Source of the DNA: Neoarius graeffei
Lineage: Eukaryota > Chordata > Actinopteri > Siluriformes > Ariidae
Length of the DNA: 64,000 nt
NCBI RefSeq assembly: GCF_027579695.1
Contig: NC_083587.1
Span: 7,814,001 to 7,878,000, forward strand
Reading direction: 5' to 3'
The position numbers were made by a program, and so were the translations under genes. Positions 53,083 through 64,000 of this stretch are shown piece after piece (positions within the stretch are counted from its first letter, which is position 1; each line of letters begins with the position of its first letter). A model generated the notes under the pieces. That model ran no database searches, was not told the origin of the DNA, and was given only the letters and a program-made list of their open reading frames with translations.

Positions 53083-53976
53083 TGTCCTTTCATGCCAATA
53101 TCTCGTTCCTGCAATGAAAGGCACTGGGACAAAACACTGGGAAAGAATCAGTTGCCTGTCACTACCTTGTTTGGATGTGACTGAGGGCTGCTCCTTCTGC
53201 TTTCCACTAGCAGTGTCAGTAGCTGTTCACAGGGCTGAATGATGTCAGTTTTCACCTGGGCCAACTTGTCCTGTGAAAAAAACGTGAAGTACACGAGTGT
53301 GATTTTCTTTCGTTGGCGACATGCTACTTTTTCCACAAATGGGAAACTGTACAGTCACTGTTTTAGATTTAACAAGCAAAAGTGTCTACATGTTGGCTGG
53401 TCTAAAGCAAATACTTGTTAATACATGATCGAAAGTCAGTGCCATTTTGCTGAGTTCTGATGCTGTGTGCAGCCCTGTTGACTTGACACCGCTCCATAAA
53501 CGAGGAAGGACGTTGTATTTGAGGACACCACCTCCTTATGATGAATTGCAATTTCCATGCTTCCACAGCCAGTGGAAATGTAGAGAATGCTTGTTTGTTT
53601 GTTTTTTTTAACAGCAGCTGTTATCTCCCTTGGTGGAAAACCAGAAAGGCAGGGAAACCGTTCCAACCAGGTTTTGTCCTGATGACCATTTGCACGGAGG
53701 AGAACATGACAACCGCTAATCTACCAAAAGTTGTCCAGTCCTGACAAGGGTCAGTCTTTCTGGCTGTTTTGAGAGTACCCGATTTTAAGACACCTGGACA
53801 TTTATGAAAGCAAAGCACGGACCTGCCAGGTTTCTCAGGAGCCTCTGTTCGCTTGTTAGGGAAAAGGGATAACCACGACAGAGCAGAAAATACCTGAAGG
53901 TTTTTCCAAAAGTCACAGGCTAAGCAGAGATGACAGCTCAACATTTATTCACTTCTCAGTCCAAGAGGCCAAGCAC

Positions 53977-54049
53977 TGCTTCTGCCTGCTTTCAAACCAG
54001 GGACTTTTCGCATGTTAGCCAAACATGATATCCACTACACTACAGAAAC
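53977..54049 (-). tRNA. tRNA-Val(AAC)-like gene or pseudogene
   Basis: 73 bases with a paired acceptor stem (GTTTCTG...CAGAAGC), D-arm GTAGTGTAGTGGATATCA, anticodon AAC and T-loop TTTGAAA. One anticodon-stem and one T-stem pair are mismatched. The flank up to 53885 repeats the flank of the Val copy at 52867, so the two are duplicated units or a tRNA-headed SINE. Confidence 0.65.
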
Positions 54050-54229
54050 CACAAAGGGAGCATTTAGCTCCTGTTGCCTGGGCCTCGAGAAAAGCAAAGC
54101 TCACGCTTAAACATTTGGCACCAGGACGGGGGCATGGCCTCAGCGGTATGGTGGCAAACAGATGGTCGAGAGTAACAATGACGAGGTTCAGCATTGAAAA
54201 GCACTGGAGCAACCGTTGAAATGTCTTCA

Positions 54230-54440
54230 CCATCTATCCTGAATCTGAAGCTGTCCTGAACTTTGTCTTTCTTTAAAGCCAGGCTGTTAGACTTGGATGG
54301 CTTAAACTTCATCTTTGACCATGTCATCAGTCTGCCAATGTCCTCCAGCATCCATCTTCCTTCAGGAACAGACTTTGATATAATAGTCATGTCATCCATG
54401 AAGGCTCTGAAGTCATCCATGAAGAACATAATTCAAATTC
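54230..54440 (-). pseudogene. Reverse-transcriptase fragment
   Basis: FRAFMDDMTIISKSVPEGRW and WSKMKFKPSKSNSLALKKDKV on the minus strand resemble the palm and following segment of a retroelement RT, with MDD at the active-site position. About 70 residues only. The element class is not determined. Confidence 0.5.
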
Positions 54441-55860
54441 CAGTCACTGAATTACAAAGTAATTCATTTCTTTGTGTTGAGATCAAAAAAGAAGAAAAAT
54501 CATTTAAATTCTAAACTGTTTATGAGGTTCAGTGTGGTGAAGAGGCAGTTGTATACATATACCGTAGGCCAGCAATGTCATGCTCAGGCCATGATTTACG
54601 ACTACTGAAATAATTCCATTTACTATATTCTACAAAAATCAAACAGATGCTCAAAACATTCAGAAAAAATGGGGGAAAAAATACCCTCAAAAATACTTTT
54701 TGATGTGTCGAGCCTTATCCTTCCCGGCCTGGCCACATACTGTACATTTGCATAAAGCAAGCATATTTGTACACTCCCACTTCCCAAAGTGTTTATCCAA
54801 CAATACATCATTAAAATAATCTTTTCTCAGAACATATTCACTGAGATTAATTTGCACTGAATAATATGATGTGAAGTCATTTTTCATTTAATTCATTGAA
54901 TTCTATTGCCAAGATTAGGTACAATTATTTCATATGATGATAAATCTCTGTTCAACTCCAAGGTTTCAGAAATAAGACATTCAAAGCAATGTAAAGATAA
55001 ATTAACAACTAAAATATTTTATCAATCCAAAGACAGGCAATGCACCATTAACTTCAGTGATAATCAGAGTCTTTCCATTAATATCGTGTGCTTTCTGGGA
55101 TTGTAACTGGGATGTATGGTCAAATGGCTGGCCGAGGTCAACAAGAAGTTTTGGCTATGGACTCCAATCCACAGTGCACAGCGCATGTGGGTTTGTATCT
55201 TATTGTCATTGGAAAGACTTTGCTTAAGTGCATTTGGGAATGCTAGTGTACACAGTCAAAATGTTCACTTTTCAAAAAAAATTCACCTTGCTAATCTGGG
55301 CACTCCACAAGTAGCAGCACCTAGCCACCCAAGGACTGAATTAGATTCGCTCGAGAATGGAAATTTTCTGTTCCCTGTGAACTTTGGGACGTCTTGCCAT
55401 ATCTACACCCTAAAATTAAGATGACAGCACACTGTATGCATACAATCCAATCCATGCATACAATGCACTTGTCCAGTTTGTGCATGACAAAAGCCCCTTC
55501 ATTTTATAAATAGTGTTGAAAACAATGAAAAAGTGGTAGTAAGTTGCCTTTTATGAGTTATACAGAGACAACTGTTGGTCTGTATCCTTGAATCGTGCTG
55601 TTGAACAAAAAATAGGGGACAAATGCTCTATTGTTCATTTTGTAAGCAAAAAATATGAATAAGTTTTCAACAGCTGCAATTCCAAGAGGAGATGTCTGAT
55701 CCAATGCAGAGAACAAATTTTCTCATTTCAGCATTTCTTTAAGCTGAATGAATAATGTTATTTGATTGTTTTACTGAATTCTTCAGTCAAGAGCTTAGGT
55801 TACTTGGTGCTGATTAATTTTCTATAACAGCAGCTCTGACAGCTGCAAGGCAAATCACAG
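54441..55860. other. AT-rich intergenic DNA
   Basis: No gene, exon or named repeat recognised. Open frames here are short and compositionally AT-driven. Confidence 0.4.
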
Positions 55861-55869
55861 GTTTCTGTA

Positions 55870-56945
55870 CAACCCTGGTACCAAAAACTTGGAACGCTGT
55901 GTAAAATGTTCATAAAAACAGGATGCAAAATTTTGCAAATCACAGAAACAACATAATCCATTGAAAATAGTACAAAGACAACATGTCAAATATTGAAATT
56001 GTATTACTGTATTTTTTTTTTAATTCATGATCATTTTGAATGGAAAGTCAACAACGCAATTCAAACAAAGTTGAGATTATGTAAAAAAAGAATGGAAAAA
56101 TTGTGTAATGCTGAAAAAAACTGCTGACACATCTCACAACTAATTAGGTTAACTGGAAACAGGTCAGTAACATGAGTGGGTATTAAAAGAGCATACCAGA
56201 AAGGCGGAGTCTCTCAGAAGTAAAGATGGGGAGGGGTTCACCAGTCTGTGAAAGACAAATAGTGCTACAATAACTTTCAACATAAAATTGCAAAGAATTT
56301 AGGGATCACATCATTTACTGGACATAATGTCATGAAAAGATTCAGAGAATCCAAAGTAATCTCTGGATGCATGGGACAAGGACAAAAACTAATCATGGAT
56401 GCTCCATGATCCTTGAGCCCTCAGGTGGCACTGCATTAAAAACAGACACGATTCTGTAGTGAAAATCACTACATGGGCTCAGGAACACTTCTGAAAACCA
56501 CTGTCTGTGAACATAGTTCATCAATGCATTCACGAATGGAAGTTAAAACCATATATAAACAATATTCAGACCCACCACCACCTTCTCTGTACCCGAGCTC
56601 ATTTACAATGGACTGAAGCGAAGTGGAAAACTGTCCTGTGGTCTGATGAATCAAAATGCAAAATTATTTTTGGAAATCCCAGATGCTGCATCCTCCAGGC
56701 TAAAGATGAGCTGGACCATCTATCCAGTTTGTTATTAGCACAAAGTTCAATAGGCAGCATCTGTGATGGTATGGGGGGGGGGGCATTCGTGCACATGGCA
56801 TAGGTAGCTTGCACATCTGGGAAGGCACCATTAACACTGAATGACATACACAGGTTTTAGGGCAACACACTGTCAATGTCCTGTTCAGGGAAGACCTTAC
56901 TTATTTTAGCAAGACAATGTTAAACTGCATTCTGCACATATTACA
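55870..56945 (+). mobile_element. Decayed Tc1-type element
   Basis: The leader (about 56150-56230) with AATTAGGTTAACTGGAAACAG and the transposase remnants resemble a widespread fish Tc1 family. Neither terminal repeat is clear. Confidence 0.55.
56507..56803 (+). pseudogene. Tc1-type transposase fragment
   Basis: TVLWSDESKCKIIFG carries the first catalytic Asp. The following LHIWEGTIN-like and glutamine-rich segments read in other frames after a G-run at 56775-56784. Stops and shifts throughout. Confidence 0.6.
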
Positions 56946-57953
56946 ACTACAGTAGCAGCAATTGAATTTTTCCCGTTCCAACCGCACGCCATGCGACTGC
57001 CATGCAACTGCCGTGCAGTTCCCAGCTGAACGCCAGGGGGCTGCCATGAATGGCTCAGACCCCCCTTCCTCCCCTATTTTAATTCTAAACACGCCCATTC
57101 ATTCGATTCCACGGTGTTGCCATTAGATGGTGCTTCTCTCAAAAAAAAATCTTGAAATGATGTGTGAAGCTTTTGTACTGCACTTCCCGATTTCAATGAG
57201 AAAGTAGTTGTAGAATAGATACATAAATGTGAGGTAAATTTTACCCAATTTAAGTATTTCATAGCTTTTTATTTCAGTTATTTTATACTCAATATATGGA
57301 ATTAAATCTACCCCAAACAAGTCAATGCAAATTGTTACCTCAGATTTATTGGGTAAATTCTATACGGTAGGTTACTGTTTCAGTGCAGAAGCAGACGAAA
57401 CTGCGGGTCTTGGTAGTCTGGTGGTTACTGCACATGTCCTGTACTGGTAACTCCTGAAACATGGTTTGATTCTTGCCTTGGGTTTACTCGCTCAAAAATA
57501 AATATTAAAAAAAAATGACTCTTGCAATGAAGCACTGTGCACTTTTTAGTGTTACATGTAGGTCCTTGTATCATCCGATCATTCAAGTATTCCATTCAAT
57601 CTGAAAAACAAAAAAACCACTCAATATTTCATTTTCCTGTTTTTCTGTATGACCAAAAAATGAGGGATTGGTGTTTGTTTTCCTTTTTCCAACTCAAAAC
57701 AGAACAAATAATAAACACGGAAACCAAAACGAAATAATAACTCTAATTTACGATTATTGATTTTCTCTATTCCCCACGCTACATTAGCCTTCCCATGATC
57801 CTCAGCGACAGTCCATCATCTCTGCATCTATGAAACAGAAAAATTGCATGTGCATGTATATATCAAGTAATTTATTCATACATCCTATTCATTTAATATA
57901 TTAAACTGTTAATGTTAAGCTGATGATCTCTTAATTATTATTATCTCAATATA
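56946..57953. other. Unassigned DNA
   Basis: 57415-57480 contains TGGTAGTCTGGTGGTTACTG and GGTTTGATTCTT, weakly tRNA-like. Nothing else recognised. Confidence 0.35.
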
Positions 57954-58268
57954 ATAGTAATCTGTACTCGAGTTGAGGGGGGATGCCTTCCCCCCTGGAA
58001 TAAAAAATGGTCAAAATCATCCCCCCTCTAAAATGGGCATCCCCTCTCCCTTCCCTTGAGCAATTTTATCAATAAATGTGGACATTACTTCTATTTAACA
58101 TTGGAATTAGAAATGCCATTCCACGTAGCTTTGCTGAAACTGAGCATACAGTAAGCTACCGTGAGAGAGGGCACGCGCAAGCGAAGCGTTTGAGGAGGTG
58201 ACATTCAGTTGGAGTTCCGTTATTTTTTATTTCATTCGGCATCAGTGACAGCAGCGGATTGCAGCATC

Positions 58269-58342
58269 ATGGCCAAGCGGAGTGGCCAGCAAGACCTAAG
58301 CAAGTTCGGCTTTAAGATTGCAAGAAAAAAACATTTCAGGAG
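58269..58342 (+). CDS. Short first exon in a hAT element
   Basis: ATG at 58269 encodes MAKRSGQQDLSKFGFKIARK and ends at a strong donor (AG|GTAAGT). The next plausible exon begins at 59413 after CTTTATTCCAG, and joining puts a stop right after the junction. The basic start resembles the N terminus of hAT/ZMYM-type proteins. I infer the remnant of an internally deleted transposase gene that could still be transcribed and spliced. Confidence 0.4.
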
Positions 58343-59025
58343 GTAAGTCAAGAGTTACGAATATCAGTCACACTTTCTGTGAGCCCACTATCATGCTGTA
58401 AAGTTACCGATATGTAGCCTAATTTGTGGGCGGTGGATAACAACACAGCTATCATAATGAATGTTAGTTTGGAGTCTAGGCAGCTATTGATAGCTTACTC
58501 AGGTTCATGTTAGCTTTGATTTCTTGTATAAGGCCATTAATTTAATCAGCCTGGACGTTCGTTTGTTATTCTTCAGGCAACAAAAAGTGTTATTCAAGAC
58601 AGGAAGGCTAAAATAAACGACACTAGCAGTTTTGAAGGCTTCATTGCCTCATTAGAGAGCCGGTCACAACATGTAAGGCAGAGCAGGATTGGTGTAGGAC
58701 TTGACAAAGTGTCTGCTAAAATGCAGCTTTCTTTTTCTTCATCATAGGCTCTTCTTCTGTCTCCTCAATGGGCCTTTTCCCCTTTCCAAAGATGCCTGCT
58801 TTTAACTCATTTTGCTAGCTTGTATCCATTATGTATCAAAGTGCTGGTATGTATCGAAGCAAAGTATCAAAGTATCCAAGGCAGCTCCTTGGTAACCGTC
58901 AATGTTACGGTATCACGTGACCTAGATAACAGCGGGAATCAACGTTACAGAAAGAATCCGGTCATTTTTCAAAGCTCAAATCCTCGTTCAGATAATAAAT
59001 AAATCAGAAATAACATTATAATTAT

Positions 59026-59367
59026 CTCATCTCATTATCTCTAGCCGCTTTATCCTTCTACAGGGTTGCAGGCAAGCTGGAGCCTATCCCAGCTGACTAT
59101 GGGCGAAAGGCAGGGTACACCCTGGACAAGTCGTCAGGTCATCACAGGGCTGACACATAGACACAGACAACCATTCACACCTATGGTCAATTTAGAGTCA
59201 CCAGTTAACCTAACCTGCATGTCTTTGGACTGTGGGGGAAACCGGAGCACCTGGAGAACATGCAAACTCTGCACAGAAAGGCCCTCGCCAGCCACGGGGC
59301 TCGAACCCGGACCTTCTTGCTATGAGGCAACAGCGCTAACCACTACACCACCATGCCGCCCCATTAT
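59026..59367 (-). repeat. tRNA-derived SINE inside the hAT element
   Basis: Complete minus-strand copy, with tail ATCTCATCTCATTATC at the left and head CCACCATGCCGCC at the right. Confidence 0.85.
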
Positions 59368-60085
59368 AATTATATTTAATTAAATTATCTTATCCACTGC
59401 TCTTTATTCCAGATGACAGTCAGCAGCAACTGCAACACAGTGTGACAGGAGCTGGAGGACCTGGAGTGTGAGACAATACAGGAGCAGGAGCAAGCAGGAG
59501 AACCAATAGCTGAAGAGCTGAAGATTTACAATTTACTGTTGCTTGTTTTAGCTTATTGGTTACCTACCTACCTCTGTATTTAATTCAATGTTCCCAGTGT
59601 TCAGCTTTGAATAAAAATTCTATTGACTTGATATGAAAAGATTCAGTTGTTCATTTACATTGCCTGCTGAGGTTTTAATAAATTATTTACCAAATGATTT
59701 AAAAGGAGCCTACCATGACTATGAAGTTGCACTTCAAATTTGTCATCTGCATTTCACCCTAATATGGAGAATGTGGTAGGTATGTCAGCCAGGATACTGA
59801 CTAAATATGACACGACATCCACACTGTGCATGTTTTACAGTAAAATACCAGTGTATTATGTTTTTTACAGCAATAAAAAGGGTACACAGTGTGTACTACA
59901 CACTTTATCAGCACAAAATACTGTATGTCTGGTAAATGAACAAGGTCCACAGACCTACGTTGTATGCAAACCCTCCTAAAAGCAAACCAGTTTCCCACCG
60001 ACGGACCGACCGATGGGTCGACACGCGACTAAAAATTTCACCATCCCCCCTGGTTTGATTTTACAACTCGACCACTGATAGTAAT

Positions 60086-61798
60086 AATAAATAATGATAA
60101 CAACATGGCATTCATTTTGTCGCTTTCAACATATTGTGTCAGACCAACTTTGCTTTTTATTAAAGGACATGAATCAGTGTATCATTCGTTCTTTCTATTT
60201 TCAAATGGCAATCAAAAATCAAAAAATGAAAAAGTGACTGGTTATTTTGTTATTTGTTTTTATTTTAACACAAAAAAAATGACTGGTTTTTCATTTTTTT
60301 ATATGAGCCTAAAATTGAAATGAAAAACATTTTTTTTTCATTTTTTGATTGCTAATTAAAAATGGAAAGAACGAATGATACACAATCTGTGTATCATTTG
60401 TTCTTTCTTTTTTTCAGTAATATGCAATGACTTGGCCAGGCCCTTTCTTTAGTGTAATAAGAGACAGTAGAGAGGTTCATGCCATTTGTCTATTTTTATT
60501 AACCGGTACAGTGTAATCACAAAACAGTATCATATTTGAACCGACAAGAGGCAGTTACTGTATCATTTCCCACTATGCCCTCCTTTGTTCCTAATAACCA
60601 GATTTATCACGTTTAATTATTAACAATTATAATAATAATAAATCAATATAAAACCCCGACATCTACAGAAGATTTTCAACAAATAGGGGGCAGGGAAGCT
60701 CACACACAGCAGCGAGTGATCTGTGATGAGATGATTTTGAGAAGCAAAAAAAAAAAAAAAACGCTCAACACCAGCAAATGTGGATTAAAGCAGAAAATTG
60801 CGTTAGGTAAAATCATTTTAGAAATTTTAGAAATCATTACATTCTTGTTTTTTCAATAAAAATAATATTTTTTAACTTTATAATGCTTAGTTACGTGCCG
60901 GGGCTCTGTCAGTCATTGATAGCCCAACTAATCACAGCGCTGTGGTTCTTTTCCTGATCCTTGGCATTGTGTTTTTTCTTTCTTTGTTGATAATGTGTTA
61001 CCGTATGTGATAAGCATGGTTCATTAAAAGGCCCACTTCTGCTGCATGCCCCCTCCTCTCTGCAAAAATTGTGTATTCCTCTCAAGGTGCTAACTGTCTC
61101 CATTGTATTGTGAACAGCCACTCCACCCCCCACTGAGGTTGCTATTCATGAATGGTAATTTGGTTTTAGGTTACACCCTAATTTCAGTGACAATTTACTC
61201 TGCCAAGCTTACAATGTCAGAGGACAGAGGACTGGAATTAGTGCCCCAAAAAACACAAATTCAGCTTGGAAAAACTACAGACGGTATAACTTCAGGAAGA
61301 AAATAAAAATTTATTTCACACTAAGAAAAGCAGACTCACTACACATGGAGGCTATACAAAGCATAGAAATGTGGCATAGTCCCATCTAGTAGTTTCCACA
61401 TTCCCATGGTGAGTCTTTCCTACAGTACATTTGCCACAGGTGTATTTGTGGCAGCTTACACAAAGTTCAGTGCTTCTGTTATTATTGCAGGGTGCACTGT
61501 CCTTCCCAAGCCCCATCCTCAATGCTCCACAAGTGCCTGGTCAGCACCCCCATGTTATATTTGGGTTATGATTCCATTATTATTTGAGGCTAGGTTTTGG
61601 GCTAGGGGTTGGGTTAGGGGTGAGCTCAGGTTGGGGTTAGAGCCAGGATTTGGGGTTAGGGTTAGAACTGATCCTTCTTGGTTGCCTTGGTTGTGACAAA
61701 GACTGGTTAGGGTTAGAAACAAAGAGGCTATTTCTCAGGTAACACAATAATTAGGCTTCTTTACACAACAGTGGGAGGCAGGTAATGGTACGTTAGAC
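60086..61798. other. Intergenic DNA with a small foldback and telomere-like repeats
   Basis: 60175-60232 and 60336-60392 are inverted copies beginning TGTATCATTCGTTCTTTC. 61590-61720 holds degenerate GGGTTAGGGTTAG-type repeats. No gene recognised. Confidence 0.5.
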
Positions 61799-61801
61799 TT
61801 A

Positions 61802-62968
61802 GGCTACATCCACACGACAACGGCAACAAGATGTTATTTAAAAATATATCGCGTCCAAATGGGCAACGATCAGTAAAATATCAGGTCCATATGGCAACTC
61901 AACGCTTGCTGAAAACGATGCAATACACATGCCACACCTCTAGGGGCGCTGTAAGATGGTCCCTTCGGAGACACCAGAAGAATAGAAGAAGTAAGGACGC
62001 ATGCGCATAAACTATTATGCGCGAGACTTCATATTAGCCACAAAGTCAGGAAAATCTGTTCGTAAAATTACATTATAATGACCAAATACAATGAAAAGTA
62101 TTTTTCCAGTCTCACCTGTGAAAGGTAATCCCATGTGATCCCGTTTGGACGGTACAGTTAGATGCAGCTAATCTTTATTCTCCGCTTTGACCTATCCAAT
62201 ATGGCGGTGAGGATGACGTATGATTCTACGCGGAAGGCGGCGTCTTTAATGGTCCGGAATAAATTGAATGCTACACGTTGATGGATTAATTTGTTGTTTC
62301 TCACCTGTGAAAGGTAATCCCATGTGATCCCGTTTGGATGGTACAGTTAAACGCAGCTAATCTTTATGCTCCGCTTTGACCTATCCAATATGGCGGCGAG
62401 GATGACGTATGATTCTACATGGAAGGCGGCGTCTTTAATGGTCCGGAATAAATTGAATGCTACACGTTGATGGATTAATTTGCTCTTCTGCGCCCTTTTT
62501 GAGGAATGTATTGTAGGACTTACTGTAAACCAACATCTGAAGAGGTGAGATTGCTCCTTTTTTTCCCTATTTTTGCTGGCGGGATTGACTCTGCCCTAAG
62601 GGTAGAGTCTCTCTCTCTCTCTCACTTTGCACCATTACACAATAAATATTCACAGTGAAAATATTTTGTAAGCGCGTTTCATGAACCAAGTTATAGGATT
62701 TGTTGACAACTCGCATCGAGTTTGTTACACTTCTACCCGGCGTGAAGCACTCACAGTCATGTGGTTGTGACGTCATCGTAAACAAATCTATTCTACTCAT
62801 CCAGATGACTTCACAATGGCAACGTTGCCAGATCTTTCCACTCTGGAACCCGTTCTCAAAAAGATTGCGTTTTGGGCACCCAAAACGCCAGTGCCGTGTG
62901 GACGCCAGGCCTAAACCATAAGCAATTGTATCGGAGTCACCTGAATCCGTTGCCATGTGGACAGGGCC
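61802..62968. mobile_element. Non-autonomous Harbinger-like element with an internal tandem duplication
   Basis: Flanked by TTA (61799-61801, 62969-62971). Ends GGCTACATCCACACGACAAC and, reversed, GGCCCTGTCCACATGGCAAC. A 189-base unit is repeated in tandem at 62111-62299 and 62300-62486. No transposase. Confidence 0.7.
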
Positions 62969-62971
62969 TTA

Positions 62972-63429
62972 TTCACAAATTTGGGGGGGGATTTCATTGC
63001 AAACTAAAGTCTGCACTTTGGGCCTTCTAGTGTTAAAAATATGCTGTTAACTCAAAACACTTCTTATTCATTGCAAAACATTTATTTCAGCGCTGTATAC
63101 AGGTATTGAGCACACAATGTGACCGCTTTTATGCGGTAGCCTAATAATAATAGAACAACCCGAAAATTGCAGGGTAACCCCAGACCTGCGCAAGTGATGC
63201 ACTACTGGCAAAAGAGCCAGCGACGTATGAAAAAAACCCACACCTTGGACCAAATACATATTATTTTCGGCACGCTGCTCCACCAGTCTGTAATGGTGTT
63301 TTTCATATGATTACATTACGGTGTAAATGTGGTCTTGAGAAAAAAAAAAACATGTTTACAGACCTTTTGTTAAAATCGCTAAAAGTGATGTTGTAATATT
63401 AATATGTAATAAAAAATAATATCATCAGA
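62972..63429. other. Unassigned DNA
   Basis: Between the Harbinger-like element and the last SINE. No gene or repeat recognised. Confidence 0.4.
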
Positions 63430-63793
63430 CATGGCGGCACAGTGGTGTAGTGGTTAGCACTGTCGCCTCACAGCAAGAAGGTCCTGGGTTTGAGCCCAGC
63501 GGCCGACGAGGGCCTTTCTGTGTGGAGTTTGCCTGTTTTCCCTGTGTCCGTGTGGGTTTCCTCCGGGTGCTCTGGTTTCCCCCACACTCCAAAGACATGC
63601 AGGTTAGGCTAACTGGTGACTCTAAATTGACCATGAGTGTGAATGGTTGTCTGTGTCTATGTGTCAGCCCTGTGATGACCTGGCGACTTGTCCAGGGTGT
63701 ACCCTGCCTTTCGCCCATAGTCAGCTGGGATAGGCTCCAGCTTGCCTGCGACCCTGTAGGAGAGGATAAAAGTGGCTAGAGATAATGAGATAT
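63430..63793 (+). repeat. tRNA-derived SINE
   Basis: Head GGCGGCACAGTGGTGTAGTG, complete body, tail GATAATGAGAT. Same family as the copy at 28224. Confidence 0.88.
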
Positions 63794-64000
63794 CAGACAT
63801 TATGATCTTAGAAAACGCTTTAGTGATGAACAGTTACAGACAGTAATATGTTGTGATATTATATTATAAAATATTATTTTTCATTAGGCTATATATTAAA
63901 TTTATCTTCTAAAATAACAGACTGTACTCATATCACAACCGGTTTATTTCACCATTGGAGATCAGATCACAGAAGACATGCGTTACATGACTCATTTTAA

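Larger units (their letters stand above)
57962..60077 (+). mobile_element. hAT element with two residual exons and a nested SINE
   Basis: Perfect 8-bp duplication ATAGTAAT (57954-57961, 60078-60085). Ends CTGTACTCGAGTTG and, reversed, CAGTGGTCGAGTTG, followed on both sides by GGGGGGATG. Contains a start exon, a terminal exon and a poly(A) signal (AATAAA 59610-59615), but no transposase core. A minus-strand SINE occupies about 59026-59367. Confidence 0.8.

Overview
This window reads as repeat-rich teleost fish nuclear DNA. Evidence: a spliced vertebrate heat-shock-factor gene, vertebrate-type tRNA relics, a tRNA-derived SINE scattered through the window, and many transposon families typical of fish (L2 and other LINEs, two different Ty3/Gypsy elements, Tc1, hAT, PIF/Harbinger, and a TTAA-flanked foldback element). 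I see no bacterial operon, CRISPR array or prokaryotic defence system. All calls come from reading the sequence by eye; no database search was run.

Host genes. On the minus strand, about 20674 to 17673, lies a compact gene I read as hsf5. It has a DNA-binding-domain exon, three short internal exons and a terminal exon with a poly(A) signal at 17497-17502; its introns hold a Tc1 MITE and a SINE. On the plus strand, 27865-28164, are two decayed but still intron-separated exons of supt4h1 (SPT4). tRNA-like relics (Gln, Val twice, Gly, half a Phe-like) lie at 31690-32059 and 52867-54049.

Layout. 1-11469: an L2-type LINE (+) interrupted by a hAT element (396-1936), an unidentified ~245 bp piece, and a chromodomain Gypsy element of the Tf1/sushi kind (3720-9114, minus, 5-bp target duplication). 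11812-15580: SINE pieces, a second LINE (minus) and a Sleeping-Beauty-like Tc1 relic sitting exactly at the centre of a perfect palindrome. 17490-20699: hsf5. 21017-25943: a near-pristine Gmr1-like Gypsy element (integrase before reverse transcriptase, SCAN-like Gag) whose 3' LTR is 343 bp upstream of the hsf5 ATG on the same strand. 26409-28164: a MITE split by a hAT fragment, then the supt4h1 relic. 28224-32700: SINEs, a 40-bp minisatellite, a Harbinger-like MITE inside a SINE, and other MITEs. 32943-34560: an RTE-like LINE. 34749-37964: one Tc1 element nested inside another. 38009-38264: a hAT foldback. 38892-43088: a complete PIF/Harbinger element with transposase and Myb-like gene. 43700-64000: mostly non-autonomous DNA transposons, including a 729-bp near-perfect TTAA-flanked hairpin (47425-48153) nested in a hAT element (46465-48677), with long stretches where I recognise nothing.

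The strongest observations are the young Gmr1-like element next to hsf5, the visible self-priming signature in the Tf1/sushi-like element, the palindrome-centred Tc1 insertion, the nested hairpin, and the decayed supt4h1 beside hsf5. Most of the older elements are disabled by what look like CGA-to-TGA changes or single-base indels.
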